Program-made: the position numbers and the translations under genes | The notes under the pieces: model-generated | What the model was told of the DNA's origin: nothing | Seen by the model: only the letters and a program-made list of their open reading frames with translations | Database searches by the model: none | From: Saprospiraceae bacterium | GTDB lineage: Bacteria; Bacteroidota; Bacteroidia; Chitinophagales; Saprospiraceae | Assembly: GCA_020631355.1 (NCBI GenBank) | Contig: JAHDHL010000005.1 | Location: 66,525 to 130,524, forward strand | Length of the DNA: 64,000 nt | Direction: 5' to 3' | Shown: positions 35,060 through 44,397 of the stretch, piece by piece | How the letters are laid out: the number at the start of each line of letters is the position of its first letter | Position numbering within the stretch: position 1 is the stretch's first letter

Positions 35060-36780
35060 ATGAAATATTATTTTTCCTTCTTTTTTTGTCTGATTATAGC
35101 TCATGCTCTAATATCCCAAGAGGATGGGAGATTATACCCTTTTAACATAATTAGTGATGTAGAGTATTCTAACGGTCTGAATTACAGAAAAGGTCTGATT
35201 GATAAAAAAGGTAATATAATCCTTAATTATAATTTAGGATCTAATCAAAAGAGACAGCAGGTAAAAAATGATAAAGGACTATTGACTGTTTGGTTAGGTA
35301 TTCATAAGGAGTTATTAAATCATGTAAGGTTGATCAATAAAGAGGGAGAAGATATTTCACCCAGTACGTTCCATATAAGTGATTTTGAAAATGGATATGC
35401 TTCCTTTGACAGGAAAGGATACGGCCTACTAGGGAAGGATGGTGAATTTATAGTTCCACCTATTTATGTTGAAATTACAAATCTATCTACAAAGTCCAAC
35501 TCTTTTCAGGGGGATTATATTTTAGCAAAATATAGGGAGGAGAGTGGTAATATTACGGAATATATTCTGGGAAAGGATTATGAGGTAATTTACAAGAAAG
35601 AGGAAGAAGAGGATTTTTACTTATTGACAACCAGTAGTAATTTAATTACGGGTAAGTATTTGCCGGGTAATAAAGACTTTGGGGCATTCAATATCATCAA
35701 TGATGCCAACGAAGTATTGGCTTCTTTGGATTTTCCATCTTTTGAGACTGTGGATAATGATATACTCACCTATTATGATAATTTAAATAGACGGTATTAT
35801 TATTATAATTATATAACAAATCAAGAACTACCTGTTTATTCGAAGCCTTTTAATAAGAATGGTTTACAACCAATTTTTAAGAATCAGAAACAAATTTGGA
35901 TTCGGGATGATGATGGTAAATTTAGATTGATTAATAGGAAAGGAGAATATGTCTCTCGGAATAAATATGATGATTATAAGTTATTAAACCTTGGGGATGA
36001 TAAAGAATGGTTGGCTTTTGTGAGTAATGATGATAAGTGTGGGATTCTTGATGCCAGAGGGAAAATGATTTATGTATACGATGATTGTTCTTTACAATAT
36101 ACATTCTTAGAAAATACCTCTAAAGATTCCAAGATTGTGGGGTATATCAATAGGAATAATAAATACCTTGAATTCTTTGATATCAGAGGGGACGTTATTT
36201 CTGTTCCTATCAATAATAATACTATTAAATATGTCAGAGGCAGTGAAATAGAGGGATATGCTGCCTACTCTGATTCGTTAGGTCAATTAGGAATAATGAA
36301 TTATGAGGGGGAGTTTATTCTTGTTGCGGGAGATTATTTCAGAATCGATAAATTAGGGAAACGTTCTTTTCTCGTATGTAAGGAGAAAAATGACTGTGGC
36401 ATATTAAATTTAGAGGGGAAATGGATAACAGATAAAGGATATGATTATGTTGGATATCATGGTGAAAATAATTCTAGGGAATTATTTGAAGTGATGAAAG
36501 ATAAACAATTTGGGCTTATAGATGAGACAGGAACTTTTATCCAGGCATTGGGAGAGGAGGCTTACCGGGTGGACTATGATATGTTAATTAAGAGGCGAGG
36601 GAAGTATAATCGTTATGAGTTTTCATTTTATATGATTTTGATAATAATCCCTTGGTTGAGTATTCAAAAATAAAACTAGAGGTAGTAGATCGCTATTTGA
36701 TTAGGGGAAACAAAAATAGGTACTACAATCCCCAAGGGGAATTGATATTTGATAGTCGTGGGCTAAAATGGATTTATTAA
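35060..36780 (+). pseudogene. exported WG-repeat protein, frameshifted near its end
   Basis: The frame from ATG 35060 gives 537 residues: a signal peptide (MKYYFSFFFCLIIAHALISQ), then about eight WG-type repeats of ~60-70 residues (GLIDKKGNIILNY; GYGLLGKDGEFIVPPIY; KCGILDARGKMIYVY; DCGILNLEGKWITDKGYDYVG; FGLIDETGTFI). The last ~17 residues become hydrophobic and end at 36673. A neighbouring frame continues the repeats from 36631 (YDFDNNPLVEYSKIKLEVVD... to FDSRGLKWIY) and stops at 36780. So a net one-base deletion lies between 36617 and 36640. The gene is AT-richer than its neighbours and bracketed by two copies of a palindrome (34990, 36797), suggesting acquisition or mobility of the block. 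Confidence 0.75.
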
Positions 36781-36796
36781 AATTATACAGATGATT

Positions 36797-36825
36797 GCTA
36801 TCCTCAGTCTGCAACTGAGGATAGC
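36797..36825. repeat. REP-like palindrome, CTCAGT type, right copy
   Basis: GCTATCCTCAGT (36797-36808), loop CTGCA, ACTGAGGATAGC (36814-36825): a perfect 12-bp stem. It is 16 bp past the restored end of the WG-repeat gene. Confidence 0.7.
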
Positions 36826-36860
36826 GGTAAATAAACTGGGATAACAATCATATCCACTCC

Positions 36861-38054
36861 CTACACTCTCCCGGGGTATACTTTCAATGCAGCTTCCAAA
36901 CAATCCATGGCCTTGTTCAAATCCTCCTTATTCAATACATAGGCCAGTCGGGCTTCCTGCTTACCCAAGTCAGAAGCATAGAAACCAGCTCCCGGAGCCA
37001 TCATGACCGTCTCACCATTGTGGTCAAAGGATTCCAATAACCATTTGCAGAAACGCTCCGTATCATCCACAGGGAATTTGACAAACAGATAGAATGCACC
37101 GCCCGGATTGGGTACGGTCACGCCCTCCATTTTCTTGAGGCGTTCTATACAAACCTTTCGCCTGCTGTCATATTCGGAAATGCATTCATCGATATAGGAT
37201 TGTGGCACATCACACATGGCAGCACCCATGATTTGTCCAAGGGTAGGGGGGCTCAATCGGGCTTGTGCGAATTTCATGGCCGTGGCCATCATTTCCTTAT
37301 TCCTACTGATGACCATTCCAATCCTGGCCCCACATGCGGAATATCTCTTGGATACGGAATCAAATACAATCGCATGTTCATCCAGTCCATCCAAGGTCAG
37401 GACCGAAGTATGTGTCTTACCGTCATAAACGAATTCACGGTATACCTCATCCACAAGGAGATATAGGTCATGCTTGAGAACAATATCCTTCAGGACTTCC
37501 AATTCCTCCTTGGAATAGAGATAGCCCGTAGGATTACTGGGATTACAGATAAGAATCGCTTTGGTTTGGGGGGTGATTTCCTTTTCAAAATCCTCCATGG
37601 GAGGTAGTGCAAACCCCGTTTCTATCTGTGCAGTAATGGGCTTCACCTTGACACTCCCCGCCTTTGAGAAACCATTATAATTGGCATAGAACGGTTCTGG
37701 AACGATAATTTCGTCACCTGCATCAAAGCAACTGTTCATCACAAAACTGATGGCTTCGGAAGCACCCGTACTTACAATGATGTCAGATGAGGTGATATTC
37801 ACACCGACTCGGCCATAATATTCCACAATCTTATCCCGATACCATTCGAAACCCTCTGATGGGGAATAGGCCAGTACCTCAAGGTCTGCCTGCTTTACGG
37901 CATCGAATGCAGCCTGTGGCGTCTTGATATCCGGTTGTCCGATATTGAGATGGTAAATTTTCTTTCCCTGCTTCTTCGCAGCATTGGCGAATGGGACTAG
38001 CTTCCTGATAGGGGAAGATGGCATATTAGCACCTTTCTTAGAAATCGTAGGCAT
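36861..38054 (-). CDS. PLP-dependent aminotransferase, class I/II (aspartate aminotransferase-like)
   Basis: A 397-residue fold-type I aminotransferase. Substrate- and cofactor-binding blocks are YHLNIGQPDIKTPQ near the N-terminus, STGASEAISF (~100), CNPSNPTGYLYS (Asn and Pro that hold PLP; ~180), VDEVYREFVYDG (the PLP-binding Asp and Tyr) and SVSKRYSACGARIGM with the Schiff-base Lys at about residue 235. The C-terminal Arg that binds the alpha-carboxylate is in EARLAYVL. The length is typical. It probably transfers the amino group of aspartate or a similar amino acid to 2-oxoglutarate. The first residues (MPTISKKGANMPSSPIRK) suggest the annotated ATG; a later Met at position 11 is also possible. 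Confidence 0.93.
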   Translation of the reverse strand: MPTISKKGANMPSSPIRKLVPFANAAKKQGKKIYHLNIGQPDIKTPQAAFDAVKQADLEVLAYSPSEGFEWYRDKIVEYYGRVGVNITSSDIIVSTGASEAISFVMNSCFDAGDEIIVPEPFYANYNGFSKAGSVKVKPITAQIETGFALPPMEDFEKEITPQTKAILICNPSNPTGYLYSKEELEVLKDIVLKHDLYLLVDEVYREFVYDGKTHTSVLTLDGLDEHAIVFDSVSKRYSACGARIGMVISRNKEMMATAMKFAQARLSPPTLGQIMGAAMCDVPQSYIDECISEYDSRRKVCIERLKKMEGVTVPNPGGAFYLFVKFPVDDTERFCKWLLESFDHNGETVMMAPGAGFYASDLGKQEARLAYVLNKEDLNKAMDCLEAALKVYPGRV

Positions 38055-38118
38055 AAGATTTGGTTTAAACGATTTTTAAACAATTGGTAATAATGTCTAA
38101 TGTGCCGCAAAAATAAGA

Positions 38119-38146
38119 AAGCCACTGAGGAAATCCCCAGTGGCTT
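38119..38146 (-). terminator. terminator of the DUF1573 gene
   Basis: AAGCCACTG (38119-38127) pairs with CAGTGGCTT (38138-38146), with two further G-C pairs near the loop. T-rich sequence follows on the minus strand. Confidence 0.75.
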
Positions 38147-38172
38147 ACCGAATTTATAATTCTAAAGGTATA

Positions 38173-38658
38173 TTATTGTCCTCCTCCATTAAGGATGCTC
38201 GGAGAGCTGGATGGAACACCTGCTGGTTGAGCTGGCTTAGGAGTAACCTTTCCCTTGATGGTCAATACACGCTTCTTTCCTTTCACATCATCACCCTCAT
38301 TGGTAGTCAATGTAATGGTCTTTGTGAATGGCCCTACACGATTGGTTGCATAGCGAACCTTGATTTCAGAAGTCTCGCCCGGCATGATTGGAGCCTTTGG
38401 GTATTCTGGAACAGTACAACCACAACTTCCCTTGGCATGCTTGATAACCAATGGTTCGGAACCTGTATTAGTGAACTTGAAATAACGGTAAGGATCGGAA
38501 TCCTGCTCGATGGTACCATATTCCATCAAGGTCTTTTCCAAATCCATGTTAGGACCTTTTACGCTTATATTCTCTTTCACACTCTTGCCATTCTGGGCAG
38601 AAAGTGAGAAACTCAATCCTAAGGTCAAACAGAAAAGTATTAAGGTGAACTTTTTCAT
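38173..38658 (-). CDS. DUF1573 family exported protein
   Basis: A 161-residue exported protein with a signal peptide (MKKFTLILFCLTLGLSFSLSAQ). The rest matches the DUF1573 immunoglobulin-like domain: YRYFKFTNTGSEPLVIKHAKGSCGCTVPEYPKAPIMPGET, with the family CGC-type motif, then SEIKVRYATNRVGPFTKTITLTTN. The tail is Pro/Ser/Gly-rich. DUF1573 proteins are small periplasmic or surface proteins of unknown role, frequent in Bacteroidota. It has its own -7 box and terminator. Confidence 0.92.
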   Translation of the reverse strand: MKKFTLILFCLTLGLSFSLSAQNGKSVKENISVKGPNMDLEKTLMEYGTIEQDSDPYRYFKFTNTGSEPLVIKHAKGSCGCTVPEYPKAPIMPGETSEIKVRYATNRVGPFTKTITLTTNEGDDVKGKKRVLTIKGKVTPKPAQPAGVPSSSPSILNGGGQ

Positions 38659-38722
38659 TTTATAATATTTTAGAAAATGTGTTATTAGATAAAGTGATTA
38701 TGTTTCTATAATCTTGCTGATA

Positions 38723-38730
38723 CAAAGATA
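38723..38730 (-). promoter_or_regulatory. -7 box TATCTTTG upstream of DUF1573 gene
   Basis: A TAnnTTTG match on the minus strand, 64 nt before the start codon. No clear -33 element. Confidence 0.4.
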
Positions 38731-39178
38731 AACGAATGCACATCTGATATGCTGTTAATCGTCTGTTAACAAGTGATAATGTTCTTCAAAATGCCCGTCG
38801 TATAGGGATTACAAATATATAATAAATCACCTAAATGATATTCGTTCACATAAATAACATGAATGCAATACGACAAGCCTGTTGTATGATGTCCGTTCAG
38901 GATAGGATTTGACTTTCATACATTCCAATATGTGTTATGGTTTTCATAAATCATACGTTTATCGTATTGTTTCATGGGGTCAGTCATGCTAGATTGGGTA
39001 TTAGAGAAACAGCCGGTAATAGTCATTTTAGAATTTAAGTGACAATTATAGCTGATGTGTAAAATTAAATTCTGAGAAGAACCCTATATTTTAAAATAAT
39101 TTTGAAATAACAAAACCTTAGACCAGATTTACTCGTTCAAATGTCTGTTCCGAGGTATGTAGAATCGTTATTTTATTG
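38731..39178. other. longest gene-free stretch of the window
   Basis: About 450 bp of AT-rich sequence between the DUF1573 promoter and the E1 gene promoter. I see no ORF with protein-like composition, no tRNA and no strong hairpin. It probably holds the regulatory region of the two divergent genes. Confidence 0.5.
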
Positions 39179-39186
39179 TAATTTTG
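39179..39186 (+). promoter_or_regulatory. -7 box TAATTTTG upstream of the E1 gene
   Basis: A TAnnTTTG match 82 nt before ATG 39269, implying a leader of about 75 nt. The -33 element is unclear. Confidence 0.45.
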
Positions 39187-39268
39187 CAGCGTGAAACATA
39201 CCTGTTTGAAATAACCAAGCCCTATCCAAACAGAGTGGGATTCTTAACCAAGCCAATTATTCTAAGAT

Positions 39269-41686
39269 ATGCTAGAAACTCAACTGGTTGAAACCAACGA
39301 ATTTGATCAGGAGCAATTTGCCCGTGAAGTAATCAAGGACTATAAGATTTGTTGCATCAGTAGAGAAGCTAGTTTACTCTCTCGCAAGGAAGTATTAACA
39401 GGAAAAGCCAAGTTCGGTATTACAGGTGGTGGTAAGGAAGTACCACAGGTCTGTATGGCCCGTGTATTCAAGAATGGTGATTTTCGTTCGGGATACTACA
39501 GGGACCAGACATTCATGTTTGCCGCAGGTCTGAGTACTGTCGAGGAATTCTTTGCCCAGCTTTACGCAGATGCAGTCAATGATCCTTTTTCGGGTGGAAG
39601 ACAAATGAATAGTCACTTTGCTACACCTCTTATGGACCGTGATGGCAATTGGACGGAACATAAGAATCTCAAGAATGTATCATCGGATATCTCATGTACT
39701 GCCGGCCAAATGGCCCGTGCCGTAGGATTGGCTTTGGCTTCCAAGAAGTATAGGGAGAATGAATCCCTGAATTCATCCACAGGTTTCTCCAATAATGGAG
39801 ATGAGGTGATTTTCTGTACCATAGGTGATGCTTCAACATCAGAAGGGGTATTCTGGGAATCCATCAATGCTGCGGGTGTGCAGCAGATACCCATGTTGGT
39901 TTCTGTTTGGGATGATGGTTATGGAATCTCTGTTCCAAAGGAATATCAAACAACAAAAGGTAGTATTTCTGCCATCCTGAAAGGATTCGAGAGTAAGAAA
40001 AACGGGGTAGGCATCAAGATATACAAGGTCAAGGGTTGGGATTACCCCAATTTGATTACGACCTATCAGGCTGCAGTGGAGGAAATGAGGAAAACCCACA
40101 AACCGGCGGTTATTCATGTGGATGAACTGACCCAACCCCAAGGTCATTCCACTTCTGGTTCACATGAACGCTACAAGACCAAGGAGCGTCTAGAATGGGA
40201 AAAGGAGAGGGATTGTATCAAGGTCATGAGGGAATGGATACTTGAGAATGGCATTGCAACAGAGGAACAATTGGTTGAGATTGAAGCCGAGACCAAAAAA
40301 TATGTCAAGGATTGCCAAAAAAAGGCATGGGCTGCATATATGGACCCAATCAAGAAAGAGGTCAAGCACGTCCAATCCTTGTACCAAACAGTCATTCCAC
40401 AATTGCCAAACCCAGAAAAGGGACAAGCTGTTGCGGATGCACTAAAAAGGGAATTGAATCCTCTACTTTGTGATTTGGTAGCCAACGTGAGGAGAATGAT
40501 TTTCCAATCTGGAGGTAAGCATTCCAATGAAATACAAGCACTCAAGGATTGGTATGCAGAGGGTAGGAAAAAAGCCCATGTACGATACCATACCCACCTT
40601 TATAGTGATACACCGAATTCGGCCCTGAATGTACCCATCATTCATCCGAGTTATACGGAGGAGTCCCCGAGGAAGAACGGATATGAGATTCTGAATACTT
40701 TCTTTGATATGAAGTTATCAGAATTACCGGAATTGTATGCATTCGGAGAGGATGTGGGTCAGATTGGTGATGTGAACCAAGGATTCGCCGGACTCCAACA
40801 AAAATATGGTAAGGAAAGGGTATTCGATACAGGTATCCGTGAATGGACCATTATGGGACAAGCCATTGGTATGGCCATGAGAGGATTGAAACCCATTGCA
40901 GAAATTCAATATTTGGATTACCTGCTTTATGGTTTGGAACCCTTGTCCGATGATTTGGCTACCCTGAGATACAGGAGTGATGGTATTCAGGCCGCGCCGG
41001 CCATCATCAGAACCAGAGGACACAGGTTAGAAGGAATTTGGCATGCTGGTTCACCAATAGGTATGCTAGTGAATTCCCTAAGGGGAATGTACATCTGCGT
41101 ACCAAGGAACATGACCCAGGCCGTAGGATTCTACAATACATTACTACAGTCCGATGATCCGGGATTGGTTATCGAATGTCTGAATGGCTACCGACTCAAG
41201 GAAACCCTACCTGATAACATTGGAGAGTATACGGTACCTTTGGGTGTACCCGAAGTGCTGAGGGAAGGAAATGACATGACCATTGTTACTTATGGTTCCT
41301 GTGTTCGAGTAGTGATGGATGGTGCCCAATTACTAGAGGAGCATGGCATTTCTGTAGAGGTAATTGATATCCAAACCCTACTTCCATTCGATATGGAGCA
41401 TAGAATCGTTGAATCCTTGAAAAAGACGAATAAGATTCTCTTTGTGGATGAGGATGTCCCGGGTGGAGGAACGGCTTATATGATGCAGAAAGTCATTGAG
41501 GAACAAGGTGGTTACCGTTACCTTGATGCAGCTCCTGCCACACTTCCGGCTAAATCACATAGACCACCTTATGGCTCTGATGGCGATTATTTCGCTAAGC
41601 CCAATGTCGAGAATATCTTCGAAATGGTTTATCGCATGATGAATGAGACTGATCCTGCTGGATTCCCGGATTTGGGAATGGCCTAG
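39269..41686 (+). CDS. fused alpha/beta E1 component of a 2-oxoacid dehydrogenase
   Basis: An 805-residue thiamine-diphosphate enzyme with both E1 subunits on one chain. The alpha half (1 to ~440) has the TPP motif IGDASTSEGVFWESINAA (~184) continued to WDDGYGISVPKEYQTTKG (~213). The beta half (~455 to 805) has LYAFGEDVGQIGDVNQGF, GIREWTIMGQAIGMAMRGLKP and the C-terminal transketolase-type IVTYGSCVRVVMDGAQLLEEHGI...DIQTLLPFDMEHRIVESLKKT. The fused architecture is common in Bacteroidota, where it probably serves branched-chain 2-oxoacids (or pyruvate) with lipoyl E2/E3 encoded elsewhere. No E2/E3 gene is adjacent. It ends in a CTAG whose two strands encode the stops of this gene and of the convergent TonB receptor. 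Confidence 0.93.
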   Translation: MLETQLVETNEFDQEQFAREVIKDYKICCISREASLLSRKEVLTGKAKFGITGGGKEVPQVCMARVFKNGDFRSGYYRDQTFMFAAGLSTVEEFFAQLYADAVNDPFSGGRQMNSHFATPLMDRDGNWTEHKNLKNVSSDISCTAGQMARAVGLALASKKYRENESLNSSTGFSNNGDEVIFCTIGDASTSEGVFWESINAAGVQQIPMLVSVWDDGYGISVPKEYQTTKGSISAILKGFESKKNGVGIKIYKVKGWDYPNLITTYQAAVEEMRKTHKPAVIHVDELTQPQGHSTSGSHERYKTKERLEWEKERDCIKVMREWILENGIATEEQLVEIEAETKKYVKDCQKKAWAAYMDPIKKEVKHVQSLYQTVIPQLPNPEKGQAVADALKRELNPLLCDLVANVRRMIFQSGGKHSNEIQALKDWYAEGRKKAHVRYHTHLYSDTPNSALNVPIIHPSYTEESPRKNGYEILNTFFDMKLSELPELYAFGEDVGQIGDVNQGFAGLQQKYGKERVFDTGIREWTIMGQAIGMAMRGLKPIAEIQYLDYLLYGLEPLSDDLATLRYRSDGIQAAPAIIRTRGHRLEGIWHAGSPIGMLVNSLRGMYICVPRNMTQAVGFYNTLLQSDDPGLVIECLNGYRLKETLPDNIGEYTVPLGVPEVLREGNDMTIVTYGSCVRVVMDGAQLLEEHGISVEVIDIQTLLPFDMEHRIVESLKKTNKILFVDEDVPGGGTAYMMQKVIEEQGGYRYLDAAPATLPAKSHRPPYGSDGDYFAKPNVENIFEMVYRMMNETDPAGFPDLGMA

Positions 41687-44385
41687 TTGAAGTAGATACT
41701 GTATCCCAGCGTTGGGAATATGGGCAGAAAGGTTACGGAGTTCAGTACCAATCCGGATTCGTCACCTACTTCCTTTTGGTAGTATTGGTAGAATACGTTC
41801 ACTTCATTGTATGCATTATACAATCCGAGGGATAATTTCTGCCCCCCCCATTTTTTTGGGAAGTGGAAGTCGAATCCAATATTCAGTCTATGATAATCCG
41901 GAAGTTTGTAGCTATTGATGCTACCTATGATTTCAGATTCGCTATTTTGGAAGAAACTCAATGTATTCGTGGCAATAAGGGTAATCGGTCTACCTGTTCC
42001 ATAAACCCAATTGGCTGAAAAATTCAGTTTCTCATAAATTCTTTGATTGAATACCACTTGTATCAGGTGTCTTCTATCATAGGAATAAGGAAACGAGTTG
42101 CCATCATTCAATAATGGGAATCTTCGATTGGATTTGGATAGGGTATAGCTGATCCATCCATTGGTATTACCACTTTTTTTCTTAATCATGCTTTCCCAAC
42201 CCATTCCCTTACCATTTCCTTGTATCACCTCATCTTCCCAATCCGTCACCACAATATCGGTAACCTGCGGATTCTCGATTCTTTCCCTGAATGCAATCAC
42301 ATTCTTGAGATATTTGTAATATAATTCGGTATTGAAAGCCCAATCAGAATGGAAATCCCAATTCATTCCCAAGGACGTTTGCCAAGCAGATTGGGGTCTG
42401 GCGTTCTGCGTTGCGGGTACCCAAAGGTCATTAGGCAAACTGACACCCTCATTAGAAAGAAGATGGATGTTTTGGGTCATTCTTGTAGCCGTGAAATTAA
42501 AATTGAGTTTGGGACGGTATTGGTAGGTGACATTCACCCTGGGTTCCAGGGCGTAATAGCGATTGTTGCTATCACTCTCAAAGGTAGAGGCATATAATCC
42601 AAGTTGCAGGAACCATTTGCCAACATGTATCTTATCCTCGGCATAGAATACGATTTCATTGGAATAGTGGTTGTTGGAAGTTGAGGCCCCTCCGATGGTT
42701 TGGAAGATGGAATCCTGTGCTATGGTTGTATTCTCGACATATGTGATACTCGGACTATAATTCTTAAAGTTGATATTCGTACCGAATTCAAGTGCATGTA
42801 CGGTATTGATGACATAATCGAAATCAAGCTTGATACCTGTTTCCTGTACCTGATTACTGATTCTGGAATAGGTATTGGCATAATCATCAATCTCATTATC
42901 AGGAAAAATCTTTAATTCTACTTCTGCTCCCTGTAAACTACCATAATTATAATTACTATAGACGGTAGTCATATTCATGAACATCTTATTATTGATTTTC
43001 CGATTCCAACGAATGGATTGAATCCTGTTTCCCCATTTCAATTGCTGGATGGTGGTTCTGAATACATTGGCAGCTAGGAGTTGGCCATCAATATTGACAT
43101 TCTGGAACTCGCTATTGATGTTTTCATCCTTATAGTTGTCACCCCCTCTATAAAAACTGAAATAAAGCTTATCCCGCTTTCCAATTGCCCAATGAATCTT
43201 GGCATTGATATCATAAAACGTATAATTGGTCACACCATTTGTGGATTCATTCTGTTTGGCTAATCTGGAAATGCCCTTGATGATCGGATCCAGATGGGTT
43301 CTTCTTACAGAAAGGAAAAATCCTGCTTTTCCCCGTTTGAATGGCCCTTGGAATGTCAATCTGGAAGCAAATGTTCCCAAGTGGAGTTCTCCTTGGTATT
43401 TATTGATATTTCCTTCCTTGGTCCTAACATCCAAAACGGATGAGAGCCGACCACCATACTTGGCCGAGAAGCCTCCCTTGATAAGTTGGGATTGATTGAT
43501 GGCACTGGAATTGAAAATGGAAATGATACCCAAGGCATGTGCATGGTTGTAGACCGTTACACCATCCATGAGAATGAGATTCTGATCCTCATGCCCTCCT
43601 CTGACGTGCATGCCTCCCAGTCCTCCTACACCACTCTGGACACCGGGTTTCAGATATGCCAATTGTAAGATGTCCTTTTCTCCTCCAAGAGATGCACCCT
43701 CGCTGATATCCTTCTGTTCTAATGACGGCTTGTTACTTTGGCTGGAATGAGGAATTTTTTCATAGTCTATGGAGTCATAACGGCTAGCCTCAACCACCAC
43801 TTCTATTAAACTATTATTAGGGACGAGCTTGAAATTGAGATTCTTATTCCCATCCAGTTTGATGTATCTGGTAATGCTCTGATAGCCGACATAGGATACT
43901 GTAATGTGATGATAACCTTCGGCATGGGTCAGACTGTAAAAGCCGTACTCATTGGATGTCGTGCCCCTACCTGATGTGGAATGTATGGCATAGGCTCCGA
44001 TCAGGGGTTCTCCTGATTCAGCATCCCTGATGAAACCACTGATGGATTTTTGCCTCCTAGGGCGAGCCGTCAGTATAATGCTTTCTCCCTTGACTTCGTA
44101 TTGGATGAATTCCTCCTTGAGGCACAAGCCCAGTAAGGTTTGGATGGAAGCCGTCCGCTTCTTTATGAAGACAGGATGATTGTTTTCGAATATATCACTG
44201 CTGAAGGAGATGTTGATGTCTGCCTTTTCGCCAATTTCAATAATGGCATCGATGGCAGATAAACCATCTGATTTGAAATTGGATACGGATTGGTCCAAAA
44301 GAGATTGGGCCTGTAGTTGGATACAGGATAGAAAGAGAACCAACATAAGGATTCCCGGATACAGAACCCAATGACGAACAATCAT
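41683..44385 (-). CDS. STN-domain TonB-dependent outer-membrane receptor
   Basis: A 900-residue receptor with a signal peptide (~1-28). A secretin/TonB short N-terminal (STN) signalling domain lies at about 35-100, a carboxypeptidase-regulatory-like domain at about 115-190 (ISGFIRDAESGEPLIGAYAI), a plug at about 215-330 (GGLGGMHVRGGHEDQNLILMDGVTVY), and a 22-strand barrel to the C-terminal TLGYSIYFN. The STN domain signals to an inner-membrane anti-sigma factor, and exactly such a gene (FecR) lies 12 nt upstream with an ECF sigma gene before it. No SusD-like gene follows, so the substrate is more likely a metal chelate or a peptide/protein than a glycan. Convergent 4-bp overlap with the E1 gene. 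Confidence 0.93.
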   Translation of the reverse strand: MIVRHWVLYPGILMLVLFLSCIQLQAQSLLDQSVSNFKSDGLSAIDAIIEIGEKADINISFSSDIFENNHPVFIKKRTASIQTLLGLCLKEEFIQYEVKGESIILTARPRRQKSISGFIRDAESGEPLIGAYAIHSTSGRGTTSNEYGFYSLTHAEGYHHITVSYVGYQSITRYIKLDGNKNLNFKLVPNNSLIEVVVEASRYDSIDYEKIPHSSQSNKPSLEQKDISEGASLGGEKDILQLAYLKPGVQSGVGGLGGMHVRGGHEDQNLILMDGVTVYNHAHALGIISIFNSSAINQSQLIKGGFSAKYGGRLSSVLDVRTKEGNINKYQGELHLGTFASRLTFQGPFKRGKAGFFLSVRRTHLDPIIKGISRLAKQNESTNGVTNYTFYDINAKIHWAIGKRDKLYFSFYRGGDNYKDENINSEFQNVNIDGQLLAANVFRTTIQQLKWGNRIQSIRWNRKINNKMFMNMTTVYSNYNYGSLQGAEVELKIFPDNEIDDYANTYSRISNQVQETGIKLDFDYVINTVHALEFGTNINFKNYSPSITYVENTTIAQDSIFQTIGGASTSNNHYSNEIVFYAEDKIHVGKWFLQLGLYASTFESDSNNRYYALEPRVNVTYQYRPKLNFNFTATRMTQNIHLLSNEGVSLPNDLWVPATQNARPQSAWQTSLGMNWDFHSDWAFNTELYYKYLKNVIAFRERIENPQVTDIVVTDWEDEVIQGNGKGMGWESMIKKKSGNTNGWISYTLSKSNRRFPLLNDGNSFPYSYDRRHLIQVVFNQRIYEKLNFSANWVYGTGRPITLIATNTLSFFQNSESEIIGSINSYKLPDYHRLNIGFDFHFPKKWGGQKLSLGLYNAYNEVNVFYQYYQKEVGDESGLVLNSVTFLPIFPTLGYSIYFN

Positions 44386-44397
44386 ATAGATTTTTCC

